Source: Holophagales bacterium (GTDB lineage Bacteria; Acidobacteriota; Thermoanaerobaculia; Multivoradales; JAGPDF01). Taken from it: a DNA stretch of 64,000 nucleotides. How positions within the stretch are numbered: the stretch's first letter is position 1; each line of letters opens with the position of its first letter. This document shows, piece by piece, positions 9,643 to 17,185 of the stretch. Both the position numbers and the translations under genes were made by a program. The stretch is taken from assembly GCA_016699405.1 (NCBI GenBank), contig CP064972.1:992001-1056000 (forward strand). Reading direction: 5' to 3'. The notes under the pieces were generated by a model that was not told where the DNA came from, did no database searches, and was given only the letters and a program-made list of their open reading frames with translations.

Positions 9643-10236
9643 ATGCCCCATCCGATTCGACTCCTCGCCTTCCACGGCAGCCTTCGCCGAGCCTCGCTCA
9701 ACGGGCGCCTCCTCGAGTTGGCCGCGCAAGAGGCGGAGCGGGCAGGGGCGTCGGTCACCCGCCTGGCGCTCGGCGAGCTCGCCCTGCCGCTCTACGACCC
9801 GAACCTCGAAGAGCAGGAGGGGTTCCCGTCGGGTGCGATCCAGCTCAAGCAGGCGATGGCGACGCACGACGGGTTCCTCGTCGCTTCGCCCGAGCACAAT
9901 GCCTGCGTGACCGCGGTTCTCAAGAACTCCTTCGACTGGGCGTCGCGCGCGCTGCCCGGGGAACGGCGCTTCGCCTCGCTCGCCGGCCGGCCCGCGGCGC
10001 TTCTCGCCGCCTCGCCCGGTCCGCTCGGCGGTGCACGGAGTCTCACCGCGCTGCGGGCGATCCTGCAGGAGCTCGAGGTTCTTGCCATCCCGGAGCAAGT
10101 GGTCCTGCCGCGGGCCCAGGCGGCGTTTTCGCCAGACGGTGCCCTGCTCGACGAGCGCGCAACGGCTGCCGTCCGCCGGGTTGTGGCGCGACTGATCGAG
10201 GTCGCCACGCGCCTGCGAGCCACGCCGCCCGCCTGA
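9643..10236 (+). CDS. NAD(P)H-dependent FMN reductase family flavoprotein
   Basis: The 197-residue product has the flavodoxin-like fold of the SsuE/ArsH/azoreductase family. FMN phosphate is bound by FHGSLRRASLNGRLLELA at residues ~9-27, and SPEHNACVTAVLKNSFDW at ~85-102 matches the family SPEYNxxxPxxLKNxxDW motif. It probably reduces FMN, quinones or azo compounds with NAD(P)H; the substrate cannot be told from sequence. It is the third of four plus-strand genes with short gaps (63 and 51 bases) but without overlaps, so co-transcription is only likely. Confidence 0.9.
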   Translation: MPHPIRLLAFHGSLRRASLNGRLLELAAQEAERAGASVTRLALGELALPLYDPNLEEQEGFPSGAIQLKQAMATHDGFLVASPEHNACVTAVLKNSFDWASRALPGERRFASLAGRPAALLAASPGPLGGARSLTALRAILQELEVLAIPEQVVLPRAQAAFSPDGALLDERATAAVRRVVARLIEVATRLRATPPA

Positions 10237-10287
10237 GGAAAGATCCCCCGGGCCATCGAGGCGCAGAATAGGGGGGAGGTCTCCGCC

Positions 10288-11394
10288 ATGGACACCCCCG
10301 GCGTTCGCGATCGCCACACGGTACCGACGCGCCACTGGCACCGTCTGGACGATGGCCGCGTGCAGTGCGATCTCTGCCCGCGCTTCTGCCGCCTGCGCGA
10401 CGGCCAGCGGGGACTCTGCTTCGTCCGCGCGGCGCTCGACGGCGCGGTCGTGCTGACCACCTACGGGCGCTCGAGCGGCTTCTGCGTCGATCCGATCGAG
10501 AAGAAGCCGCTCCATCACTTCTATCCCGGCAGCGCGGTTCTCTCCTTCGGCACCGCGGGTTGCAACCTGGCATGCCGCTTCTGTCAGAACTGGGACATCT
10601 CGAAGTCGCGGGACGTCGATCGCCTCGCCGACGAGGCGGCCCCGGAGACGATCGCGCGGGCGGCCGTCGAGCTCGGCTGCACGAGCGTCGCCTTCACCTA
10701 CAACGATCCGGTGATCTTCCACGAGTACGCCATCGACGTCGCCCGGGCCTGCCACGCACGCGGGGTGAAGACCGTCGCCGTGACCGCGGGCGAGATCTGC
10801 CCGGGACCGCGCGCCGAGCTCTTCGCCGAGATCGACGCCGCCAACGTCGACCTCAAAGCCTTCTCCGAGGGCTTCTATCGCGAGATCTGCGGCGGGGAGC
10901 TGCAGCCGGTGCTCGACACCCTGGTCTACCTGCGGCGCGAGACGGAGGTCTGGCTGGAGATCGCCAACCTGCTGATCCCGGGTCTCAACGACTCCGACGG
11001 GGAGATCGACGCGATGACGAAGTGGATCGTCGCCGAGCTCGGTCCGGAGGTGCCGGTGCACTTCACCGCCTTCCATCCCGACTGGAAGCTCGTCGACCGC
11101 CCGCCGACTCCGGCGGGCACGCTGATCCGGGCACGGGAGATCGCCCTCGGCAACGGGGTCCGCCATGCCTATACCGGCAATGTCCACGACGCCGCCGGGG
11201 GCGAGACGCGCTGCGCCGGCTGCGGCGAAACGCTGATCGGGCGTGACTGGTTCCGCCTCACGCATTGGAGCCTCGGCCGGGAAGGCAACTGCCCGAAGTG
11301 CGGCACCCCGCTCGCGGGGCGGTGGGCGGAAGCGGCAGGGACGTGGGGGGAGCGCCGCCTTCCGGTCCGCCTTTCGCGCTTCGCGACGCCCTGA
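10288..11394 (+). CDS. amrS: AmmeMemoRadiSam system radical SAM enzyme (AmrS)
   Basis: The 368-residue product shows CxxxCxxC at C92, C96 and C99 (GCNLACRFCQNW), which binds the radical-SAM [4Fe-4S] cluster. The N-terminal CDLCPRFC and GLCFVR segments and the C-terminal CAGC...NCPKCG knuckle match the AmrS family, usually named after its AMMECR1 and Memo partners. PIEKKPLHHFYPG, FTYNDP and DLKAFSEGFYR are family hallmarks. Its reaction is not established. Neither an AMMECR1-like nor a Memo-like gene is in this window. GGGAGG stands 11 bases before the ATG. A strong hairpin after the stop serves mainly the convergent gdh gene. Confidence 0.92.
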   Translation: MDTPGVRDRHTVPTRHWHRLDDGRVQCDLCPRFCRLRDGQRGLCFVRAALDGAVVLTTYGRSSGFCVDPIEKKPLHHFYPGSAVLSFGTAGCNLACRFCQNWDISKSRDVDRLADEAAPETIARAAVELGCTSVAFTYNDPVIFHEYAIDVARACHARGVKTVAVTAGEICPGPRAELFAEIDAANVDLKAFSEGFYREICGGELQPVLDTLVYLRRETEVWLEIANLLIPGLNDSDGEIDAMTKWIVAELGPEVPVHFTAFHPDWKLVDRPPTPAGTLIRAREIALGNGVRHAYTGNVHDAAGGETRCAGCGETLIGRDWFRLTHWSLGREGNCPKCGTPLAGRWAEAAGTWGERRLPVRLSRFATP

Positions 11395-11418
11395 CCCGGG
11401 AGCATGGCAAGAAAACGG

Positions 11419-11444
11419 CGAGGGCCGGGTTTCCCCGGCCCTCG
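11419..11444 (-). terminator. Rho-independent terminator of the gdh gene
   Basis: A perfect 11-bp stem (CGAGGGCCGGG, 11419-11429, with its complement at 11434-11444) closes a TTTC loop. On the minus strand it is followed by GTTTTCTT, the expected U-tract. It lies 27 bases past the minus-strand stop codon. Confidence 0.85.
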
Positions 11445-11470
11445 AAGGACGTCGGCGCTCTGCGGGGTGA

Positions 11471-12883
11471 TCAGGGGAAGATGCCCATCTCCCCGTAGGT
11501 GGTGGCGATCTTGTCCACCGCGCAGATGAACGCGGCGGTCCGCAGGTCGGGCTTGCCGGGGGTGCGCAGGCGGGTCTCGCGGATCTCGTGGTACGAGTTC
11601 ACCATCGTCTCCTCGAGGCCGGAGTTGACCAGGGCGAGCTCGTCGGGACCGTCGAAGGCGGCCTTCTCGGCATCGCTCAGCCGCTTGCCGGTCAGCTGCT
11701 CGACTGCGGCCAGCAGCTTGTGGTTGACGCCCGATTCGAAGCGCCGGGCCATGCGGCCGAAGGCGACGTGCTCGAGGTTCTTCAGCCACTCGAAGTAGGA
11801 GACCGTGACTCCGCCGGCGTTGAGGTACATGTCCGGGACGACCAGGACGCCGCGCTGCTCGAGGATGGCGCTGGCCTCGGCGGTGCACGGGCCGTTGGCC
11901 CCTTCGCCGATGATCTTGGCCTGAACGCGTGGGGCGTTCTCGCCGGTGATCTGGTTCTCGAGCGCGGCAGGCACGAGGATGTCGCAGGGCAGCTCGAGCG
12001 CCTCGACCGAGCGCCGGATGTCCGTGGCGCCGGGGAAGCCGAGGATCGACTTGGTCTCCCGCCGGTGGGCGAAAACCGCGTCGAGGTCGAGGCCGTTCGG
12101 ATTGGCGATCGCTCCCTCGTATTCGGCAAGGCCGACGAGGATCGCGCCGGCCTCGGCCAGGTACTTCGCGGCGAAGTAGCCGACGTTGCCGAGCCCCTGG
12201 ACCACCACCCGCTTGCCGGCGAGACCCGGCGTGAGCCCCAGCGCCTTCATGTCCTCGGCGACCGCGCAGGCCTCGCGGATGCCGTAGGCCACGCCGCGGC
12301 CGGTCGCCTCCTTGCGGCCCCGGACGCCGCCCTGGCCGACCGGCTTGCCGGTGACGCAGGCGAGCGAGTTGAGGTCGTTCGGGGCGAGCGCCTGGTAGGT
12401 GTCGGCGATCCAGGCCATTTCGCGCGGACCCGAGCCGTAGTCCGGCGCGGGAACGTCGACCGCCGGTCCGATGAACCCCTTGCGGAAGAGCTCGTAGGTG
12501 TAGCGCCGGGTGATCCGCTCGAGCTCCCGATCGGAGTACTTGGCCCGGTCGATCCGCACGCCGCCCTTGGCGCCGCCGAACGGCACGTTGACGATGGCGC
12601 ACTTGTAGGTCATCAGCGCGGCGAGCGCCATCACCTCGTCCTCGGAGACCAGAAGGCCGTAACGGATCCCGCCCTTGGTCGGCGTCTTGTGCTGGCTGTG
12701 CTCGGCGCGCCAGGCGTGGATGACCTCGATCGAGCCGTCGTCTTTCTCGATCGGGAAAGCCATCCGGTAGACGCTGTTGCAGACCTTGATCTGCTCGAGC
12801 AGATGCGGATCGTGCCGGGTCAATGCAGCAGCCCGGTCGAAGTTCTGGCAGACTTGGTCGAAGAAACCGATGGTCTCGGACAT
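11471..12883 (-). CDS. gdhA: Glu/Leu/Phe/Val family dehydrogenase (glutamate dehydrogenase), paralogue 1
   Basis: The 470-residue product interconverts glutamate and 2-oxoglutarate plus ammonia. The substrate domain has KTPTKGGIRYG and the catalytic PFGGAKGG; the Rossmann domain has VVQGLGNVGYFAAKYL, then IGEGANGPCTAEA. The start is ATG at 12883, giving MSETIGFFDQV; an upstream in-frame ATG would add 13 unlikely residues. At about 470 residues it resembles the dimethyl 'GdhA/GDH-2 hexamer' length range. Which coenzyme it uses cannot be read with confidence. A second paralogue of 428 residues is 2.8 kb away on the other strand. Confidence 0.93.
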   Translation of the reverse strand: MSETIGFFDQVCQNFDRAAALTRHDPHLLEQIKVCNSVYRMAFPIEKDDGSIEVIHAWRAEHSQHKTPTKGGIRYGLLVSEDEVMALAALMTYKCAIVNVPFGGAKGGVRIDRAKYSDRELERITRRYTYELFRKGFIGPAVDVPAPDYGSGPREMAWIADTYQALAPNDLNSLACVTGKPVGQGGVRGRKEATGRGVAYGIREACAVAEDMKALGLTPGLAGKRVVVQGLGNVGYFAAKYLAEAGAILVGLAEYEGAIANPNGLDLDAVFAHRRETKSILGFPGATDIRRSVEALELPCDILVPAALENQITGENAPRVQAKIIGEGANGPCTAEASAILEQRGVLVVPDMYLNAGGVTVSYFEWLKNLEHVAFGRMARRFESGVNHKLLAAVEQLTGKRLSDAEKAAFDGPDELALVNSGLEETMVNSYHEIRETRLRTPGKPDLRTAAFICAVDKIATTYGEMGIFP

Positions 12884-13033
12884 GGTTCTCGCAGAAGGTG
12901 GCGGTCGGGCGCGGCATTGCACCCCCGCTGGCCTCGCGCCGGAAGAGCTGCTGGGGCGATCGGACCGGCCGGAGACTACCGGCGGCGCCGCAGCCAGGCA
13001 AGACGCGCCGCGGCGCGGCGGAGGGGGAGGGCG

Positions 13034-13873
13034 ATGCGAAAACCGCTCGACGATTCCTCGACCCTGAGGAACCTGGTCTTCCGTCTCAAGGAGGGGATCT
13101 ACGTCACCAGTGCCGAGGGGGAGATCCTCGACGCCAACCCGCGTCTGCTGGAGATCCTCGGCGTCCCCTCGATGGAGGCGCTACCGGGCGTGCGAGCCGG
13201 GGACCTGGTCGTCGATCCGGAGCGCCGCCGGGCCGAGATCGAGCAGCTCGAGCGACTCGGCGAAGTCAAGGAGTTCGAGCTCGAGATTCGCCGCGCCGAC
13301 GGCGAAGTGCGAACCGTTCTCGACACCTGCTTCGCGGTACGCGACGACGAGGGTCGCCTGCGCTTCCATGGCATCCTCGTCGACATCACCCGGCGCAAAC
13401 GGCTGGAGACGCAACTGCGCGACCTGTCGATGCGCGACGCCCTCACCGGCTGCCTCAATCGCCACTTCCTCGCCGAGCTGGCGGCCCAGTGGGACAACGC
13501 GACCCAGTCCTGGGGCGTGGTGGTGGTCGATGTCGACCATTTCAAGTCGTTCAACGACCGGGAAGGCCACCTCGTTGGCGATCGCGTGTTGCGGGCCGTG
13601 GCGAAACGGCTGCAGTCCCGGCTGCGCGCCGGGGACCACGTGGTGCGCTACGGCGGCGACGAATTCGTCGTGCTCCTCGGCGACGCCAGCGCCGCCTCCG
13701 CCGAGGAAGTTGCCGAGCGCCTCGCCGAGCCCGACGCGGGCGACTCGGTGACGATCTCGCTCGGCTGGGCGATCCGAGCCGAGCACGAGAGCCTCGCCGA
13801 GACGCTGTCGCGAGCCGACACGCACCTGCTCGAACGGCGGGCGCGGGTTCGCGGGACCTCGTCTAGCGCTTGA
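13034..13873 (+). CDS. PAS-GGDEF diguanylate cyclase
   Basis: The 279-residue protein joins an N-terminal PAS domain (~10-125; IYVTSAEGEILDANPRLLEILG and DEGRLRFHGILVDITRRK) to a GGDEF domain. The active-site motif GGDEF at 207-211 is intact, so it should make cyclic di-GMP from two GTP. An inhibitory I-site RxxD (R198-D201) stands exactly five residues upstream, predicting product feedback. No transmembrane segment or receiver domain is seen; the PAS domain would be the cytoplasmic sensor. The ATG at 13034 follows a purine-rich GGAGGGGGAGG. The gene diverges from gdhA and its last 11 bases overlap the convergent Rossmann gene. Confidence 0.92.
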   Translation: MRKPLDDSSTLRNLVFRLKEGIYVTSAEGEILDANPRLLEILGVPSMEALPGVRAGDLVVDPERRRAEIEQLERLGEVKEFELEIRRADGEVRTVLDTCFAVRDDEGRLRFHGILVDITRRKRLETQLRDLSMRDALTGCLNRHFLAELAAQWDNATQSWGVVVVDVDHFKSFNDREGHLVGDRVLRAVAKRLQSRLRAGDHVVRYGGDEFVVLLGDASAASAEEVAERLAEPDAGDSVTISLGWAIRAEHESLAETLSRADTHLLERRARVRGTSSSA

Positions 13874-15494
13874 TCCGCCCGCCCCGCTCCTCGATCGAGA
13901 GGATCCAGCCGGCCACCTTGCCGGGCTGGATGGCGTGCTGCTCGTCCCAGAAGTGGCGGTGCCGGAGGTAGCGGCTACTCGAGTCGGTCTCGGGAATCGC
14001 CTCCACCTCGCGCAGAATCGCCTCGAAGCGCTCGATCCAGCGGGCGCAGTTGGCCAGCCGCAGGTCGACCCAACCGTCGTGCGCCCAGGCGTCGACGCGG
14101 TCGGGGGTGACCGGCTCCTCCTGTGCGGCCGCCGGGACGATCACCTTCGGCCCGCGCACGATCTCGCCCGAGTCGAGCAGGAGCGGGATGCCCACGGCGG
14201 CGATCTCGTTGGCCACGTCGGGACGGTCGCGCACCAGGCGGTCGAGCGTGCCGCGCACCTGCTCGGCGGTGGACTGGCGCACCGCCGTCATCGTGCCGAA
14301 GGCCAGGCGCAGCAGATGCGCTTCGAAGAGCAGCTTCGACAGGCGCGGCGGCCCGAGCATCTCGAAGGCGACGCTGTGGGTCCCGTGCTGGCGCTGGAGC
14401 TGGTTCATCCGCTCGAGCGCCCAGTGGCGCATCAACCCGGCGCGGTAGGTCGGCCCCAGGACGGCATTGTCGAGCGCGTTGATGATGTCGTGACCGGTCG
14501 AGCGCCCCTCGATCTCGAAGATCAGATACTGGGCGATCTCCTCGGGGGTGACGAACTCCATCTGCTCGGCGGTGGTCAGCGCGGCGAACTCCTCGAGGCT
14601 GAAGATGCCGTTCTCGCCGGTGTCGATGAAGACGCTCTCGAGCGGTCGGTCGAGCAGGCGGGCGGCGCCGGGGTCGTGGGTGGAGAAGGTCGCGCCGAGC
14701 GGTCGCGGGCGGGCCTCGACCCAGCGCAGGGTCTCGCCGCGGCGGACCACCGGACCGTGGGCGATGCGCTTCCAGGCGATCGCCGCGGCGGGCTTGATCT
14801 CCTTGGTGATCGGCGCTCCCGGAGTGCGCGCCATGAGGAACAGCAGCATCGAGTGCGCCCCGGCGACGGCGCTCTTGGCGAGGAGCACGCGACTCGGTCG
14901 CTCCTCGGAGTGCGTGTAGGGGATGTTCAGCCCCATCCCGCCGGTGCCGCTGGTGCCGACCTTGATGTAGACGCCGACGCCGGCGTCGGTCATGCCGCGA
15001 TAGAGCACCTGGACGTGGCGGATCAGGCGCGGCATGTAGAGGGCCTCGAGCAGATCCTCGGCCGCGGCCCGGCTCGGCTCGCCGGCGTCGATCTCCCGCG
15101 AGATGGCGTCGGCGGCGCGGAAGACGTCGCGGTAGGCGATGCCGGTGGCGGTGTTGACACAGTCGATCACCAGGTCGGGGCGGGCTTCGACGAGGACCTT
15201 GTAGAGCAGGAACTCGCCGAGCTGGGCGTCGGCCAGCGGATCGAGCTGCGCCCGGATCCGCTCCCAGCGGGGGGTCTCGGCCACCGGTCCGAACAGGTCT
15301 CCCCAGGTTCCGGTCACGCGGGTGCCGGCAGGGGCCTCGCCTTCGAGCTCCCGCAGCGCCTCCTCGACCTCTTCGCGGCGCAGACTGTGGATCTGCACCT
15401 CGCGCGGATGGCGCGCGAACAGCTCGCGGCAGACCGCCACGCCGACCAGCCCGGCGCCGCCGAGCACCAATGCCTTGCGTCCCTCGACCTTCAC
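13863..15494 (-). CDS. Unassigned NAD(P)-binding Rossmann-fold protein
   Basis: The 543-residue product begins VKVEGRKALVLGGAGLVGVAVCREL, a classical dinucleotide-binding GxxGxxG turn in an SDR/epimerase-like setting. Beyond ~residue 100 I do not recognise a family. Notable segments are PDLVIDCVNTATGIAYRD, YIKVGTSGTGGMGLNIPYTHSEERPSR and SKLLFEAHLLRLAFGT. The SDR YxxxK catalytic pair is not evident. GTG at 15494 is chosen because AAGGAGG precedes it at ideal spacing; the frame is open for 36 more codons. It diverges from the second gdh. The product could act on an amino- or keto-acid related metabolite, but this rests on context only. Confidence 0.75.
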   Translation of the reverse strand: MKVEGRKALVLGGAGLVGVAVCRELFARHPREVQIHSLRREEVEEALRELEGEAPAGTRVTGTWGDLFGPVAETPRWERIRAQLDPLADAQLGEFLLYKVLVEARPDLVIDCVNTATGIAYRDVFRAADAISREIDAGEPSRAAAEDLLEALYMPRLIRHVQVLYRGMTDAGVGVYIKVGTSGTGGMGLNIPYTHSEERPSRVLLAKSAVAGAHSMLLFLMARTPGAPITKEIKPAAAIAWKRIAHGPVVRRGETLRWVEARPRPLGATFSTHDPGAARLLDRPLESVFIDTGENGIFSLEEFAALTTAEQMEFVTPEEIAQYLIFEIEGRSTGHDIINALDNAVLGPTYRAGLMRHWALERMNQLQRQHGTHSVAFEMLGPPRLSKLLFEAHLLRLAFGTMTAVRQSTAEQVRGTLDRLVRDRPDVANEIAAVGIPLLLDSGEIVRGPKVIVPAAAQEEPVTPDRVDAWAHDGWVDLRLANCARWIERFEAILREVEAIPETDSSSRYLRHRHFWDEQHAIQPGKVAGWILSIEERGGRIKR

Positions 15495-15694
15495 GCCCCC
15501 TCCTTGCCGACCGGCCGGGGCCGATCCGCTGTCCCTGGGATTCGCCCCGATCCTACCCAACGGGAGGAGGCGAAGGGTGTCGAAAAGGCGGATGATGTTC
15601 ACGTGGAGGCCAGGGCCCCCTCGCGCTCGGCGCGGGCAAGGCGGCTCGGGCTCCCCCCGAGAGAACCCACAAGGTGATCGTGAAAGGAGATTAG

Positions 15695-16981
15695 ATGGCC
15701 ATCCAGGGCGTGAATCCGTTCGCGATGGCGCAGGCTCAGTTCGACAAGGTGGCGGCGATCCTCGATCTCGACGAGGCCACCCGCGAGCTGCTGCGTCAGC
15801 CGATGCGCGAGTACAGCTTCTCGATCCCGGTCCGCATGGACGACGGACGGGTGAAGATCTTCCACGGCTTCCGCGTGCAGCACAACGACGCGCGCGGTCC
15901 GTCCAAGGGCGGCATCCGCTTCCATCCGCAAGAGACCCTCGACACCGTCCGGGCGCTCGCCACCTGGATGACCTGGAAGTGCGCCGTGGTCGACATCCCG
16001 CTCGGCGGCGGCAAGGGCGGCGTGATCTGCGACCCGCACCACCTCTCGCAGCGCGAGCAGGAGCAGATCTGCCGTGGCTGGGTGCGCCAGCTGGCGCGCA
16101 ACGTCGGCCCGCTCCAGGACGTGCCGGCGCCCGACGTGATGACCTCCGGCCAGCACATGCTCTGGATGATGGACGAGTACGAGAAGATCCACGGCGGGCA
16201 CTACCCGGGCTTCATCACCGGCAAGCCGGTGGGACTCGGCGGCTCGCAGGGGCGCACCGAGGCGACCGGCTACGGCGTGGTCTACACGATTCGCGAAGCG
16301 CTCAAGCGCCTCGGCATGAAGGCCGAGGGCTGCCGGGCGAGCGTCCAGGGCTTCGGCAACGTCGCCCAGTACGCCGTGCGGCTGTTCCGGCAGCTCGGCG
16401 GCACGGTGACCTGTGTCTCCTGTTGGGACCAGGGCGATCAGTGCTCCTACAGCTTCCGCAAGAAGGCCGGCGTCGATCCCGACGAGCTGGTCGGCATCTC
16501 CGACCGCTTCGGCGGCATCGACAAGGTGCGCGCCAAGGAGCTCGGCTACGAGGTCCTGCCGGGTGACGCGTGGATCGAGGAGCCGGTCGAGATCCTCATT
16601 CCGTCGGCGATCGAGAACCAGGTGCGTGCCGACAACGTCGGCAAGATCGCCCCGACCGTCAAGCTGATCGCCGAGGGCGCCAACGGCCCGACGACTCCCG
16701 AGGCCGACGCCGTGATTCACCAGCGCGGGATCTACATGATTCCGGACTTCCTGGCCAACGCCGGCGGCGTGACCTGCTCCTACTTCGAGCAGGTGCAGAG
16801 CAACATGAACATGTACTGGGACAAGGACGAGGTGCTGGGCAAGCTCGACCTGGCGATGACCTCGGCCTTCAACGCGGTCGCCGACCTGGCGGCCAAGCGC
16901 AAGCTCTACATGCGCGACGCCGCCTACGTGATCTCGATCAGCCGCGTGGCGCAGGCCTGCCACGACCGCGGCTGGGTGTAA
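15695..16981 (+). CDS. gdhB: Glu/Leu/Phe/Val family dehydrogenase, paralogue 2
   Basis: The 428-residue product has the same two-domain layout as the gdhA product: FRVQHNDARGPSKGGIRFHP, the catalytic PLGGGKGG, then SVQGFGNVAQYAVRLF and IAEGANGPTTPEAD. It differs in length and detail (428 versus 470 residues) and looks like the hexameric type common in Firmicutes and Archaea. AAGGAG lies eight bases before the ATG. Having two paralogues suggests separate catabolic and biosynthetic roles or coenzymes, but a role as leucine or phenylalanine dehydrogenase for one of them cannot be excluded. A terminator hairpin follows at 17030-17063. Confidence 0.93.
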   Translation: MAIQGVNPFAMAQAQFDKVAAILDLDEATRELLRQPMREYSFSIPVRMDDGRVKIFHGFRVQHNDARGPSKGGIRFHPQETLDTVRALATWMTWKCAVVDIPLGGGKGGVICDPHHLSQREQEQICRGWVRQLARNVGPLQDVPAPDVMTSGQHMLWMMDEYEKIHGGHYPGFITGKPVGLGGSQGRTEATGYGVVYTIREALKRLGMKAEGCRASVQGFGNVAQYAVRLFRQLGGTVTCVSCWDQGDQCSYSFRKKAGVDPDELVGISDRFGGIDKVRAKELGYEVLPGDAWIEEPVEILIPSAIENQVRADNVGKIAPTVKLIAEGANGPTTPEADAVIHQRGIYMIPDFLANAGGVTCSYFEQVQSNMNMYWDKDEVLGKLDLAMTSAFNAVADLAAKRKLYMRDAAYVISISRVAQACHDRGWV

Positions 16982-17029
16982 CCTTCAGGGGCGTTGAACG
17001 ACGTCCCTGACGAACGAACGGTGACTTCC

Positions 17030-17063
17030 CGCCCCCGGGCCCGGATCCACGGGCTCGGGGGCG
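17030..17063 (+). terminator. GC-rich terminator hairpin after the second gdh
   Basis: CGCCCCCGGGCCCG (17030-17043) pairs with CGGGCTCGGGGGCG (17050-17063) with one G-T wobble around the loop GATCCA. GTCTGTTTG follows, a weak U-tract. Confidence 0.6.
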
Positions 17064-17185
17064 GTCTGTTTGACCCCTTCCGCCCCCCGTTCCTCCAACC
17101 TCCGGAGCTCCTCGGCCGACGCCGCCGCCCGCGAAGGGCGAGCGCTTCCGTCGCGCGGCGAGCCCGACATGAGGCCTGACCCGCC

